Positions 19,777-33,150 are shown, counted from the first letter of the stretch. The stretch is DNA of 64,000 nucleotides from Jaltomata sinuosa (GCA_003996215.1 QJPP01003459.1:1-64000); one strand, 5' to 3'. Notes: generated from the sequence alone by a model not told the origin. Translations and numbers: made by a program.

Positions 19777-20475
19777 AAATTCCTAGAGAAGGATGCTGAG
19801 TTTGATTTCGATGATAATTGTATGCAAGCATTTCTCAAGTTAAAGGAAAAGCTAACTTCAGCCCTGATCTTTATAGCACCTGATTGGTGAAAACCATTTG
19901 AGCTAATGTGCGATGCTAGTGGTGTGGCTTTGGGGGATGTGCTTGGTCAATGGAGGGATAATCTCTTTCACCCTATCTACTATGCTAGTAAGCCTGTGAA
20001 TGCAGCCCAAACAAACTAAACAGTGACCAAATAATAATTGCTTGCAGTTATGTTTGCTTTTGAAAAATTTAGAGCCTACTTGTTGGGGACCAAAGTAGTA
20101 GTGCACACGGACCATCATGTGATTAGATACTTGATGGCTAAAAAATATTCCAAGCCAACACTCATCTAATAGGTTTTGTTGCTCCAAATATTTGACTTTG
20201 AAGTAATAGACCGAAGAGGTTGTGAGAATCAAGTGGCTGACCATTTGTCTATGTTGGAAGGAAAAGGAAGACCTATGGGTGAACTTGAAATAAATGACTC
20301 ATTCCCTGACAAACACATCTTGGCTGTATCTCATGATATTATACCTTGGTTTGTTGATTTTGCTAACTTCCTAGCAAGTGAAGTAACACCGAAAGGTTTA
20401 ACTTTCCATCAGAAGAAAAAGTTTCTACATGATGCCCAAAAGTTCTATTGGGATGAAACCTATCTCTTATGAATT
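19777..20475 (+). pseudogene. Gypsy-1 RNase H and spacer
   Basis: FELMCDASGVALG, HPIYYASKPVN, FAFEKFRAYLLGTK and VVHTDHHVIRYL are in RNase H order, with stops at about 19,888, 20,017 and 20,166. The spacer reads QVADHLSMLEGKGRP and FVDFANFLASEV to TGA 20,470. Confidence 0.85.
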
Positions 20476-21560
20476 TGCGTCGATGGCATGATTCAAAGGT
20501 GCATTCTCAAAGCTGAAATGATGCCCATTTTGGAAGCTTGCCATTCATCATCACTTGGTGGTCATCATGTGGCATGCGAACAACCTCAAAAGTGTTGCAA
20601 AATGGGTTTTATTGGCAGACACTCTACCAAGATGCAGATGATCTATTAAAATAATGTGACCAATGCCAACGTGAGGAGGGAATATCTCATCGCCATCAAC
20701 TTCTATTGACACCAATCTTAGAAGTTGAATTATTCGATGTCTGGGGAATAGACTTCATGGGGCCCTTTGTAAACTCTATTGGAAATAATTACATCCTCGT
20801 GACTATGGATTATGTATCCAAATAGGTAGAAGCAGTACCTTTACAAAAGAACAAAGGGAAGTGTGTTACAACATTTCTAAAGAAGCACATATTCTCTCGA
20901 TTTGGCACCCCTTGTGCTATTAGTGATGGAGGATCCAACCTTTGTAACAGGTTATTCAGTTCTCATGAGAAATATGGCATCAAGCATAAGGTCTCCACTC
21001 TATATCACCCACAAACAAGCGGCCAAGTTGAAGTTTACAATAGGGAGATCAAGTCTATTCTCACAAAAATGGTGAATGCCAATAGAATGGATTAAACAAG
21101 AAAATTGGTTGATGCATTTTGGGCTTATAAAACCGCCTACAAAACCCCCATCGGTATGTCCCATTATAAAATAGTTTTTGGAAAAGCTTGTCATCTTCCT
21201 GTAGAGTTAGAGCATAAAGCCATGTGGGCTTTAAAAAGGTTGAACCTAAATTGGGAAAATGCCGCTCATGCTCGAATTGAAGATCTCAACGAGATAGATC
21301 AATTCTTGATGCGGGCCTATGAGAGTGCCTCACTCTCTAAAGCCCGAATGAAGCATTACCATGATAAACATATACTAAAGTGAGAATTATCTCCCGGTGA
21401 TTGGGTGCTTTTATTTAACTCTAGGCTCCGTCTCTTCCCGGGTAAACTTAAGTCCAAATGGTCCAGCCCCTTCAAGGTATCTCAGGTTTTTGCAAATATA
21501 GCAATTGAGTTGGAAGCTGAAAATGGCTCAAAATTTAAAGTGAATAGGTAATGAGTCAAA
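20476..21560 (+). pseudogene. Gypsy-1 integrase
   Basis: Zinc-finger remnants (EACHSSSLGGHH) are followed by the DDE core: IDFMGPF (Asp codon 20,751), SDGGSN (Asp codon 20,925) and GQVEVYNREIK (Glu codon 21,030). The C-terminal part has AYKTPIGMSHYKIVFGKACH, LPGDW-like LSPGDWVLLFNSRLR and GKLKSKWSSPFKV. No chromodomain, which fits Athila/Tat rather than chromoviruses. Stops at 20,824, 21,094 and 21,381 and frame changes in the finger kill it. Confidence 0.88.
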
Positions 21561-24016
21561 CAATATTTAGGAATATCGAAAGAATTCATGCTCATAGGAG
21601 TGACTTACCTCGACAAACCTGATTGGGAGGTACCTTCGTCGAGCTATGACGTTAAACCAAGCACTTCTTGGCAGGCAACCCAAGCATCCATCTTAATTTT
21701 ATTGTTTTCTCTTCTCCCTCTTTATTATTTTGTTGTTTTTGGTTAGAATTTTTAGGTAGGTGATGATTTCAGTGGGTTTGGAATGCTTGGAGGGAAACAA
21801 ACTTCTCCTGCAAGGCAACAAGCAAAACACACCTCGAGAAGTGCTACTCGCATACTAATCACCCTCACAAAATAGATCCACCTCCATCTTTAAGTCTGCA
21901 TGCACCAGCACATGCATACTGCATGCCACAATATATGTGTCTTATCTAACTTCACAAGTAGGAAGCAGAACAGTGTCATCTGGATGAAGTTTTGGACCAC
22001 ACGTACGCCCTAACGTGCGAATCTCATCCTTCATTCCATGGATCGCAAGCTGTTTTGCCTCCCCAACCAGATCACTAGCACTTTTTTCACTGTGATCTGT
22101 GAAAACCTCATGTGGTTCACACCCCCCATTTTGCGTAATGCACTTCACTTTGCAGATGAGGAGGCAGATATCTGATAACTTTTAGATTTCATCTGCGATC
22201 TATGACATCCTGGGCATTTATGCCCTTGCCAGTCTGCGATCGCCCCTCTCTTCACGTTGGCATATCTCAGGGAGAAGACCTCATTTATCACTTAATTCAT
22301 TTTTTTACATTGAGGGAAATGTTTTGTTTAAGTTGGGGGTGCAATAACTCATGTTCTGCTTGTTAATAGTAGATTAGTAGAATAAACTCCAATAATTTTC
22401 TTCATACCATAGTTCTTTCTCAAGGAGCAAATGTTTTATTTTGTTTATTTTTGTGTCAAACCGGGATGGTATTTCCCTATGATAGATTGAGATGAAACTT
22501 TCTTAAGGGAAAATTCTACGTTTTAGTATCAAATTAAGTTCGTGTTTTGCTTGTCTCTGAATGGACCCACCAAAAAAATTTCTTGGCAAGAAATTTGCAA
22601 ATTAATAGAAATAGGGGAAAATGATTTTTGCTAAAAGAATTCTCTTGTCATGACTTGCACATTCCCTATTTGGCATTATTGTTTCACAAACCAGGGTGTA
22701 AAACTCAAAATAGCTTGTCAAAAGTCATTTGTCCGAATTGATTTTGAGACTAGTTATGAAATTACTGTGTTGTGATGCCTTGTGTGGTAACGTTTTACTT
22801 TGTTCTTTTGCATGTGTGTTGTCTAGATCTTATCCCGAATATGATTAAAGGAAAAATCCTAGAAGTTGCCTAGCTTGGAAGATGACCTTAGGCCTTTTTT
22901 AAATAGCCATTTTACCCCAAATTGACTTCCTTAAACATATATCTTAGTAAGCCCTTTGAGCTTGTGACCTTTTGTACCTTTTTTAGATGCTTTAAACCTT
23001 TTTGGATCCTCTATCTTTACACCTATCCTCCCTAATATCTAGAAAATTAAATATAGGCTAAAAGCCTAAGTTTGGAGGAATTGAAATGTCTACATAGGCA
23101 AAAGCCTAAGTTTGGGGGTGTATGCACCAAAATTGGAGAAGAAAAGAAGTTGTACTTCAATGCAAGGTAGCACCTTATGCTCGAAATGAAAATTGCTCCA
23201 AAATATTCAAGGAAGTGAGCAAAATAAAAAGGAAAGGAGAAATTTGTGCTACCGAATGAATGAAACAAAAAGGGATGAATGAATAAGTTGAAAGGGAAGC
23301 TTGGGTTATGAGAGGGAGAAATAAGGTAAAGTTAATGTTCGAAAATGTGAGTGGTACTTTGAATGATCATAGGTAGCATTAGGGAGGTTTAGTCACTTGA
23401 GCCAAATATAATCCTCACCTTAACCCGAGCCAACATCATATCTCATAAGTCCTTAGTGACTCCGAGCTTGGTAACTCTACATAAATGGCAAATTACATGA
23501 AGGGAAAGCCTATGGTTTAATGCATATGCACTAAAAATACTTTGAGAGAAGTCTCTTGGTTCTCTTATAATCCCTTTATTATGAATTGCATGACTGTGAG
23601 TGGGATTGTCTCTTGTGGTGAGTGGCATCACACACCTGAAATGAATAATGAAGTTTCTATTACAATTGAGAGAAATGAATGAAATAAGTTATGTGGAGAA
23701 TCTCGAGGCAAACCTTGAATGACAATGCCAATGACTCGAGAAGCTTAATAATCTTGTTTTGAATGAAAAATCCCCTACTTTTGAATGAGAAATCAAATCT
23801 TTTTTGGTAAATTTTTTGAAATAAGCACTTGCCTTGAGATTTTGGTGATACCAATTGAGATGAGCATCGTAGTTGAGTCTTTTTGTTTTGAGTCTTTTGT
23901 TTGTTATTTTCTTAAGTTTTTGTGTTAATATAATCTTGTGTACAACCCTTGTGTTTTGGGAACCTATTTCATTCCTTACCTTTTGAGTGTCTTGCTTGAG
24001 GACAAACAATAGTTCA
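21561..24016 (+). other. Gypsy-1 long 3' non-coding region
   Basis: No coding above chance. Holds a conserved post-integrase string (ggcaacccaag, about 21,676) that recurs in gypsy-2 near 59,560. A GC-rich patch with cgatcgcc-type words lies at about 22,000-22,250. Two aaaagcctaagtttgg strings lie at about 23,058 and 23,098. No env-like frame is visible. Confidence 0.6.
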
Positions 24017-24027
24017 AGTTTGGGGTT

Positions 24028-25378
24028 TGATAAGTTGGTAATATACCAACTTATTGAGCCTTTATTTATGAATTATTGTCATGTTTTGATGTGAATTAGA
24101 GGTGCTCATTACCTTTTTTGTCCTAAATTTAGGTACTCTTGGTCAAAAGAAGAAAGAAAAGGAATTGAAGCCAAAACAACTTAAACTAGAGTCAAAGTAC
24201 AAAGATGATCAAAAGGGGAAGATTCTTCCATGAGAGGCAAAATAATGTGCGAGCCGCAAAGAGGCACCTGCGTTTTATAGGTTCCAATACATATGGAAGT
24301 TCAAACATTGATTGAGCAGTCATCAACATGTGATCTCCAATTTTCCAAGGGTGATCGCCCATCCCTTCGCACCTGACTTGCACACTGCTGGAACATTATT
24401 ACCTGAGAAGATGGGCACCTGCGATCTACAAACCTCAAGGGGCGATCGCAAGTGCCTTCGCCCTTCACATTGCACATACCCCGAAGGGCAATTTTTTCCA
24501 AATATGTGTGACATATTTGGGAAGGTTCTAAACCCTTTTTGGGATTTGTACTAAAATTTATTCATCAGTTTTTACTTTCCCAAGGAAGAGTTGATACAGT
24601 ACACTTTCTCTTTTCTTCTTTCTCATTGAAAAACACCATTTGTAAGCAATTTAGAGCTTGGAATATGAACTTAGCTTACATAATGAATGAATTTTTGGGA
24701 AACCCAATTGGTATCTTCTCTTATTCCTTTGATATGAGTAGCTAAATTCTATTCTAGGGGTGGGTGCATGATGGGTGTTTGAAATTAGGAATGGGTGTTG
24801 ATTACTTAAGCTTATAATCCATTATTGAGTATCGTCTATTGAATTCTTCATGTTTTAATTATAAAGTTGATGGTTGTAAATATTGATTTAGTTTGCTAAT
24901 TTTATACTTGCTTGAAGAAGAAGTTCATAAATTGGGTAAGAATTCAGTTGTAGGGATTTGTGATTTCCACCACAAATCAAGGTTAGAAATAGTTTGATTA
25001 TAGGAAATAATTATCTAAGAGTCAAATCTAGAGATAGTTTGACTTACCCAAGTGTTAATTGGTTGGTTTGATGTTAAACTATGGGGCTTGAGCAAAGACC
25101 ATAGTAAATATGATTAATGGGTTGAAAAACTATTAAGTGTAGCTTAAACTAATCTACCCATGCTTTTAATTGAAAGTTTATTTGATTAATCAACTCATAT
25201 CCCATATTAAGACCTCATCGGAAGCACACCCCTAGTCTTCCCTCTCTTGATTTCAATCAATTGTGTTTAAATTCTCTCTTGTTACATTGCTAATTGCTAC
25301 ATTTTCCAAACATTCCCCCCAAGTTTACTTTTACTTGCTCAAACAATTGCTCACACTAGTAAACTGAATTCTGGCATT
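24028..25378 (+). repeat. Gypsy-1 3' LTR, truncated
   Basis: Starts TGATAAGTTGGTAATATACC beside a purine tract (24,017-24,027) and aligns along its length with the gypsy-2 5' LTR starting 52,104. It contains a GC-rich word block at 24,247-24,495. The last ~140 bp found in the other LTR are missing; it stops at about 25,378 against gypsy-3. Confidence 0.8.
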
Positions 25379-25539
25379 TAGTGGCAAATCATCGTCCCAT
25401 TATCCATGGATTTGACCCTGATATCCCATTGGGTAACTTACTTGTTTTGCTTGGCCATCATTATCACATCCTTCGGGAGAGTTCTTTTGAAAGTCATCAT
25501 GCTTTACCTACCTCAAAACAACCTAAAGGAGATTTGCAC

Positions 25540-26480
25540 CTCTTCCATAAAGTGCCTCATACAAAGATATATGGATGCTAGAACAAAAACTGTTATTGTA
25601 GGAAAACTCTATAAGAGGCAAGTGATCATACCAATTACCTTTAAAGTCAATCACACATGCCCTCAACATATCCTCTAAGGTCTGTATGGTATGCTCTGAC
25701 TAGCCGTCTGTCTGTGGATGAAATGTTGTGGTGAGATTCAGTACAAAGATCTTTCTAAAATGACTTCTAGAACTGAGATGTAAGTTGAGTGCCCCTATCT
25801 GTGATGATGGATAAGGGAACTCCATGCAATTTGATTATCTCATGGATTTAGAGTTTGGTAATCTTCTATTGAATCAGTAGTCTTGATAGCCAAAAAGTGG
25901 GTTGACTTAGTCATCCTATCTACTATCACCCAAATAGAGTGATGATATTGACAACTATGTGGTAGACCCATAATGAAGTCCATATTGATCACTTCTCACT
26001 TCTAACTAGGAATGTCCATATCTTGAGTCATACCACCTGATCGCTGATGTTCTACGTTTACTTGCTGGCAGTTAGGACACTTGGCCACAAAATATACAAT
26101 GTTCCTTTTCATGCCATTCCACCAATAGACATCATGTAGGTCATGATACATCTTGGTGGCACCGTGATGAATATAATACATGGAAGCTATGAGCCTCCAT
26201 CAAAATTCATTGTTTCAACCTATCCACATCTAGAACACGCAATCGACTCGGATAGTGAAGCACACCATCTCCCTTTTGGGAGTAAATCTCTACCCTCTAT
26301 TGGTAGACTGCACCTTTCAATTGATGTAAGATAGGGTCACTGTCTTATTTCTCCTTTACCTCAACTACCAAAGAAGATTCTGATCCATTCTGATTCTTTC
26401 CATCCTCATTCAGTGACACACTACCCATGGACAATCTACTAAGTGTGTCAGCTACAATATTGGCCTTGACTCGATGGTAA
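25540..26480 (-). pseudogene. Gypsy-3 integrase, degenerate
   Basis: Minus-strand reading shows CPNCQQVNVEHQRSGGM, INMDFIMGLPHS, WVIVDRMTKSTHFL and HRQTASQS-like sequence (from HPQTDGQ) at about 25,700. Multiple stops. The C-terminal domain is unrecognisable beyond about 25,540; 25,379-25,540 shows nothing clear. Confidence 0.75.
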
Positions 26481-27790
26481 AGCACACTCATGTCATAATC
26501 ATTAAGAAGCTCAAGTCACCTCCTTTGATGAAGATTCAACTCATTCTGAGTTAATACATATTGGGGACTCTTATGGTCGATAAACACATCCACATTAATG
26601 CCATACAAGTAGTGTCTCCAAATCTTTAAGGAAAAACCATTGCTGCTAACTCAAGATCATGATTCAGTTAGTTCTTCTCATGAATCTTAAGCTATCTGGA
26701 AGCATAGGAAATCACCTTACCACGCTACATCAAAAAACAACCCAAGCAAACTGTAGATGCATAACAATACATAATAAAGTCATCTACACACTTTGGTAGA
26801 GCCAAAACAAGAGTTGTGGTTAACCTAGTCTTCAATTCCTAGAAGTTCTTTTCACACTCATCAAACCACTGAAATTTAACCTTTTTATGAGTCAACCTAG
26901 TAAATGGGGAAGCTATGGATGAAAACCCTTCCATAAATCTTTTATAGTACCAATCAAACCCAAAAATCTCACGATATCTGTTGGGGAAGTGGGTCTAGGT
27001 CAGTTCTTTACTACCTCTATTTTCTGCGAATCCACTCAAATACCTTTCTTAGCTATTACATGAACCAGAAAAGTAACTAACTGCAACCATAAATTCACAC
27101 TTTCTGAACTTGGCAAATAATTGGCAGTCCTTGAAAGTTTACAGCACACCCCTCAAATGGTTTGCATACTCCTCATCACTCTGAGAATAGATAAAAATGT
27201 CATCTATAAAGAAAATGATGAACATATCCAAATACTGCTTGAATACCCTGTTCATCAAGTCCATAAAAGTTGCATGAGCATTCATTAATCTAAAAGACAT
27301 AACCACAATTTTGTAGTGGCCATACCGAGTTATAAAGGCTATCTTTGGAATGTCACATTCTCTAACTCTGAGGTGATGATAATTGGATCTAAGGTCAATT
27401 TTGGAGAAGTAATTGGCACCCTGAAGTTAGTCGAACAAGTAATCAATCCTAGGGATGGGCTACTTATTCTTGATTGTGACCTTGTTCTACTGATGGTAAT
27501 TGATGCATTTTCTGAGAGAACCATCTTTCTTATGCATGAAAGGGACTGGAGCACCCTATGGAGAGATACTGGGCCTGATAAAACCTTTGTCTAAAAGGTC
27601 CTTCAACTGATCCTTTAGTTCCTTAAGCTCTGCTAGAGCCATTATAAGGAGGAATAGATATAGGTTGCGTATCTAGGAAACGTTCTATCCAAAACTCAAT
27701 CTCTCGCTCAAGAGGGGCTCCGGGTAGATGCTCTGGAAAGGCTTCAAGAAATTCACTTACTACAGAAATTGGCTGGAGAGATGGAGTTTC
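26481..27790 (-). pseudogene. Gypsy-3 reverse transcriptase and RNase H
   Basis: The catalytic FIDD is intact (codons 27,210 to 27,199 minus) in MFIIFFIDDIFIYSQS. Downstream: FQWFDECEKNF, an RNase H part with an altered CYAS in place of TDAS, and LELAAMVF. Stops are frequent. Confidence 0.82.
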
Positions 27791-27793
27791 GGA

Positions 27794-28249
27794 CTAAGAA
27801 TTTATAACCTGAACTATATGATAGACATACCCCTTAGAGATTATATTCTTAGACTTGCGATAAGATATGAAATGACCCTTTGATGATGCAGGAATACCAT
27901 ATAACTCTATGATAGGATCATTAGGAAACTGAAAGCTCATGACTCTAGTTTTGTTGTAGACTGAGGCATAACAGAAATGTATCCAATCCACACTAAGAAT
28001 GATGTAAAAATCTGTCATGTCTAATTCCACTAAGTCTTCTGAGGTGACTCTATAGAGGAATAAGATAGGGCAACTTTTGTATACCCATTGAGCTAGGACT
28101 GACTCACCAAGTGGAGTAGAGACATAGAAGGGTTCTAGGAATTGTTCAGGATTGACTCCAAACTTGCAAGCAACATATGGGGTCACACAAGACAATGAAG
28201 ACCATGGGTCTAACAAAGCATAAACATTAATAGAGAAAACGGATAACAT
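27794..28249 (-). pseudogene. Gypsy-3 aspartic protease
   Basis: A 151-codon minus frame with YALLDPWSSLSCVTPYVA, where the active-site triplet is DPW instead of D-S/T-G, followed by SVDWIHFCYASVY (from LGMDWL-type). It keeps the domain shape but should be inactive. It sits between gag and RT as expected for chromoviruses. Confidence 0.78.
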
Positions 28250-28439
28250 ACTAGTGACTATATCAGGTGATTCCTCCTGGTCCTAGCGAGATGACATATC
28301 ATAGAGACGGTTTTGGCATTGATCGTCAACAGTGACAGAATTAGCACCCTGCTGAGCTGTACGGCCTACTGGAGCTGCTGGAGTAGTACCCTGAGTCTTT
28401 CCACCTCTACTGTTCTATATTGTTGAGGGGAAATTCCTG

Positions 28440-29087
28440 ATACTATGATCCATCTATCTACATCCAAAACATTCACCTGTGCCATAGCAACACTCTCTAA
28501 GGTGACTCTTATCATTCTATTGCAAATAAGGTAGAGAGTCCCCTTTGCAAGACTCCCCTGAGAAAGAGAGTCTGATGCCCTATCTGCCTAATCATGCCTA
28601 GGTTTAGATACCTGGGTAGGAGCACTAGCTGATGATGGTACTGGTCCTGATGACCTTTTATGAAAAGAAGACCGGTATCCACCTTCGGACCTCTGCTGAT
28701 TGAAACCCAAATCCTCTATTCTGGACCTTTTGTTTTCCTTTGCCCTCTCCTTTAATTTATCTTCCTCAATCTGCTGAGCATGAGTCATGAGCCTGGAGAT
28801 GTTCGTATCTCCCAAAAACATAATCGTCCTACATTCTTTCTTCACCAAGTCAGATACACCCAAAACAAACTTGCTCATCCGGGCCCTCGGCTCAGCCACC
28901 ATAGCTGGAGCATACCTGGAGAGTTGAGTAATCTTCAGCCCATACTCTTGGACTGACATCTATCCTTGACTCAAATTCATGAACTCTTTAGCCTTAGCCT
29001 ATCTCAACTCCCTTGGGAAGAACCTATCCAGAAAAGCCTCAACGAAGCACTCCCAAGCCACAAGGGCTGCATTCCTGCCCCTACCTT
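28440..29087 (-). pseudogene. Gypsy-3 gag, C-terminal part
   Basis: Minus frame: FVEAFLDRFFPREL, stops, then MSVQEYGLKITQLSRYAPAMV and ISRLMTHAQQIEEDKLKER, a basic serine-rich tail, and a degraded zinc knuckle near 28,440-28,490. The start side is cut at 29,087/29,088 by an insertion; the other half of gag lies at 33,150-33,533. Confidence 0.82.
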
Positions 29088-29096
29088 CACTACTAG

Positions 29097-31060
29097 AAAA
29101 AGGGTATTTAGCAATAATTATTTAGTGGAAATAAATTAATTGCCAGTAAAGTATTTATGCGAGGCAAATATTAGCAGTGAATATATATTGTCCAGCAATA
29201 AGTATATTTTTAGTAGCAATTCTGAAAAATAACTGGTAAAACATTTGTTTTTTATAATCTTTATGCTGCAATTCTTTTTTTCCTTTCCCGCGATTACAAA
29301 AGATGAATATTTTCCCTTCTAAGTGAAAACATTACACTAATTAATTAAAAAAACCATTTTTCTTCCATCACAACTGCTCGTCCAGGAGAAGACCTAAATT
29401 TGTGACTCGGCCTTCAACAAGGTAATCTTCTATCCTCTACTTCTATCACTATAGGTCTAGATCGTTCTTTCATCTTCTTTTGTTTATATCTATTTTTTGG
29501 GGATTTTACCCTGTAATTTTTGTGCCAGCTGCGATTCAACCTTCAACCAGGTAATAATCTATTTTTCGAAATCTGTTGTTCTAATGTTCATTTATCATTA
29601 TTTAAGTTTTTCTGAACTGTGAACAATCACTTTTGTTTAGTAATGATATTGTATTTTTATTGTTCATTTTATATGAGGCTATGTTTATATTGTTCATCTT
29701 GAATCTCATTAAATTTTGATGAAAAAACACGATTTTCAAGTCAGATTTTCCTTCTTAAAAATCAATTTCAAGTCTATTTTAGGCTCCCATTTCTTTGGTC
29801 AAACCAAAGTTAATAACATAAGTTCAAAATATTTAAAATACTTATTTCTTGGCTATTTCTAGTTGATTTATTGTTGTTACTGATGAATGTTGTCTAGTTG
29901 TTAGCTATTATATTTGCTTCAGTTGTGTTCCAGCTTTCTATTAAGTATTACATCTTCATTAGAAAAGAGTGGATGCCATGGTTAGTTGTTGGTTGTTGCA
30001 TGCCTGCACATTGTTGCTAGCTTATGCTATCTATTATAAGCTTAAGGAACCAAAATAGAAAATGGTGAAGTTCTTCTGGTTTTTCCTCTAAGCATTCTAG
30101 TTCTTGTGTTTTTTTTGAAGCATGTGTTCTCTTTTGGTTATAAATTGTCTAGTTATAGGAGTTCACTGTAATTGAATGGTTCTTTCATATTTATCTAAGT
30201 TGGAGGGATACCTTTCAGTACATGGTGTAAATTATCCTTTTTAATGATTAAGTGTCCATGTTCTCTCTGCTAGCGTTCTTGTCTTGTTTAACTTGGTTGA
30301 CTATGTAAAAATGCGAGTTTTTTTGACAATAGTATGTTGGCTGAATATTGTTCTGCAAATGATAGGCAATTCTGTAATTATTTGATCGAATATTCAATAG
30401 AATGGTCATTATGTTAGTCTGTCAAGTACGCCTTCTCCTTTTATTTGGATTTACAAATGCTTATCTAGAGACTGTTGATATCATATAAAATATGTAATTT
30501 GATATATGACTAGGTGAAAGTCTTTTAAGGCTTTGAACTGGTGCTAAGATGTTCAATATCTACTTATCAGAACTTATTTTTATAATCAAAGAAGAATAAA
30601 TACTTTTTTATTAAAAAAGGTGGATCAGTTAGATATTTGTGCTAGGTTTGATTTATTGAATATTAGTTTCTAAATACACGAATCTGTTAGCCAACCGTTA
30701 AGATATTGATTGATTCGATCTTGGTTTAATTGTTATCAGTCTGTTTATCAGTTCAATCAACTCCAGGGTAGAAGTTATGTATGGATTAAATTGAAAAATC
30801 AAAACATTACTGCCTAACCTAGAGTCTTAATTTTGCATATAAAATAGTGGACGGAAAGTAGTCCTCAGAGGACTCAACAACTACTACCGGCACAGAAGTT
30901 CTCAACAGATGTTGAGTACTAAAAGTATGTTGAATAACATATTACCAGTACAAATGGAACTCTTCAATTTAAATTGAAAGTAAGTCATGTTGTTAGCTTA
31001 AGAGCCTTCAAATTTCAACATGTTTTAGAAAATTTCTCTTCAATTTATCCTTAGTAATTG
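29097..31060. other. AT-rich non-coding part of the insertion
   Basis: No ORF of note. Two short stretches each end in a donor-like cttcaac(a/c)aggtaat (about 29,413 and 29,542), which could be untranslated exons of a transposon transcript. Otherwise nothing recognisable. Confidence 0.4.
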
Positions 31061-31063
31061 AAA

Positions 31064-32312
31064 CTAAGAGCTTGATACACCATAGAAGGGAGTTTCTGAA
31101 TTGAAACATTTAACCTCTTTAGGGAGTTGATGATGAGAGGTAAAAAGGATTTCATTTTCAATAGTCGAAGCAATCTTAGCTAAATGATCTGCCACATAAT
31201 TGGTTTGTCTAAAGCAATGAATTATGTTAAAAGTAGTATCCCTAATGTTAGAAGAAATGTCATAAACAATCTTCTTAAGATTAAGAGTGTCAGTTGTTTT
31301 CCTATTAAGCATATTGACAACTACCAAAGTTTCCATCTCAACACAAACTGTCAAAACCATTGTCTCTACCCCCATTGTGTTGCAAATTTATCAGCATGAG
31401 CCTCTCCTTGGTTATTGTTAGTACATTGAATTGGTTTGGAAAAGGCTAAGATACAATCCCTATTGTTGTCTCTAATAATGCCACAAATTCCAGCAGCACC
31501 ATTAACTTTGATATAGTTTCCATCTATGTTTATTTTGATATGGCATCTCTCTGGTTTCAACCAAGTAACTAGCTTGAAATTCACCACTAGTTTCAGCCTC
31601 TCAATAGTGTTACATTTTATTCTTCCAGTTACAGGAAATCATATAAGAGGGGTATACAGTTTGAAGGGCAACCTGAATATTCCATAAGACATGATACTCC
31701 ATTTTGTTATGACAAAACTTACTTTGATTTCCATAATTACAAGTTGTCCACTCTTTCCCTATCTCCCAACATAGAATCACTGGAGCAATTTGAAAGATAA
31801 GCTTCTGAACATCATTTTTTGCTTTCATATCCCACCAACACTTGATAATTCTTCTATAGGGCCAGCATTGTGAGAATCCCCAAGGGAGCACCAATGTACT
31901 TCCAAATGTGACTTGCTGCTTCACCTTCATTGAGGGAGAGCTTCATAGAGTTGGTTACAACAACACTACAATACAAACAACCAATATTAGATTGAGTTCC
32001 AAATCTGACCATAAGTTCATTAAAAAGTAGCTTCCCATGGCATAGTCTCCAAGATAAAAATGTCATTTTAAAAGGAATAGATTTGTGCCATAGATTACTC
32101 AAGAACTCATTCTAATTCCTAGTTTGTCTGATCATTTTCCAAGCTGATTTGTTGGTATAATGTCCATCCTCAGTGTTCATCCAAACAGGATCATCATTCT
32201 GATCTTTCTTGGGTCTGGAATATTTTGTGTAGCATATTATTATGCATAGACTAATATTCCTCCCCATTTTATCTGTGATCTTTCTATACTTCCTTCCTTC
32301 TAAAAAGAACAC
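31064..32312 (-). pseudogene. LINE fragment, minus: zf-RVT and RNase H
   Basis: From right to left: DGHYTNKSAWKMIRQ (about 32,150), MSNLWHKSIPFKMTFLSWRL and CLYCSVV (about 32,000), CWWDMKAKNDVQKLI (about 31,820), then RNase H KINIDGNYIKVNGAAG (about 31,520), ETLVVVNML and RQTNYVADHLAKIAS (about 31,200). Frames shift between blocks. A 5'-truncated or broken LINE copy from a different family than the 11,993 element. Confidence 0.75.
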
Positions 32313-32779
32313 TACTATTTTCTTATTTTTTCATTCTAAATAAGTGTTATTTTAATCTTTTCTATTTGTTTCCAAATATATTTATCTAGAACTGCCATTT
32401 ATATTTATTACTCCTTTACTAAAATATTTTTCATTGCTACTGTAACTTATTTATTGACTGTGAGCAATCATTTTTGTTTGAGCTATGTAATGAACTACTA
32501 ATAGGATGCATCAATTTATATGCTTTCTCTAAATAGATATTTTGAAATGATTAGCTACATCAAGTTTACAAAGATTTATATACATCAATTTATCTTGAAC
32601 TACAAGCCATTGAAACAAACACTTGTATTTTTTGGCATTTAACTCACACTTTTATTAATCACTAGTATGAATAATTACATTGCCAGAGCCAATCAATCCT
32701 GATTGCTCATATCACTGTAGCCAAAAGTTCCTACACAACTAATCTATAAAGACATAATATGAGTAAACAGCTTCACATA

Positions 32780-33000
32780 TCTCCTAACTTGTATACACAA
32801 GGTTATCTTTAATTCATGTGTCAATGCTTCGTTACTTATGCTCTTTATGTTGAAGATTCTGGAGTTTCCTTCCCCCCATAATCCATGTACCACAACTTTA
32901 AAACTTGCCTTGAGAAGAGCCCTTCTAGGTGTTCTTAATCTGCAAGTTTGTTTGATCCAGCAGAATTCCTATTCCCACATCAGTATGGTCCTTTGCCAGT
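32780..33000 (-). pseudogene. Second LINE fragment, minus (post-RT region)
   Basis: Minus reading RRALLKASFKVVVHGLWGE then GNSRIFNIKSIS resembles the region near the end of plant LINE ORF2. It may be part of the same LINE as 31,064-32,312, with 32,313-32,780 non-coding or rearranged between them. Confidence 0.4.
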
Positions 33001-33150
33001 GCATCTAGTGTAGTATGTCATTCCAAACCTCATTGGTGTAAACACATTAAAAAAATAGATGAGGCGAGGTCTCAGGATGATAAAGGTTAAAGGTTAAAGG
33101 GTATAGCGACCATTTTTATGGCCGCTAATACCATTTTTAATTCCCGTTAA

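Larger units (their letters stand above)
11598..24027 (+). mobile_element. Gypsy-1: Athila/Tat-like Ty3/gypsy internal region, split by a LINE
   Basis: Coding remnants run 11,598-11,992 and resume at 19,033. RT, RNase H and integrase follow in Ty3/gypsy order, with a chromodomain-less integrase end (FPGKLKSKWSSPF) and a long non-coding 3' region up to a purine tract at 24,017-24,027 beside the 3' LTR. gag, protease and the 5' LTR are not in the window; they may lie to the left of the viral insertion. Many stops and frameshifts show an old, inactive copy. Confidence 0.88.
29088..33150. mobile_element. Insertion in gypsy-3 gag beginning with a CACTA-like terminus
   Basis: The left edge is CACTACTAGAAAAAGGG (29,088), a typical plant CACTA transposon end, followed by AT-rich sub-terminal words (tagcaat, gtggcaat-like). 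The right edge near 33,100-33,145 has gggtatagcgacc...ggccgctaatacc, similar to CACTA sub-terminal sequence, but no clean CTAGTAGTG end, so that terminus is decayed or lost. No transposase seen. Inside are LINE fragments on the minus strand. Confidence 0.45.

Noticed and set aside
21942..22148. Minus frame of 68 codons in the gypsy-1 3' region
   Set aside because: Lies in a GC-word block, no motif, similar patches occur in the LTRs.
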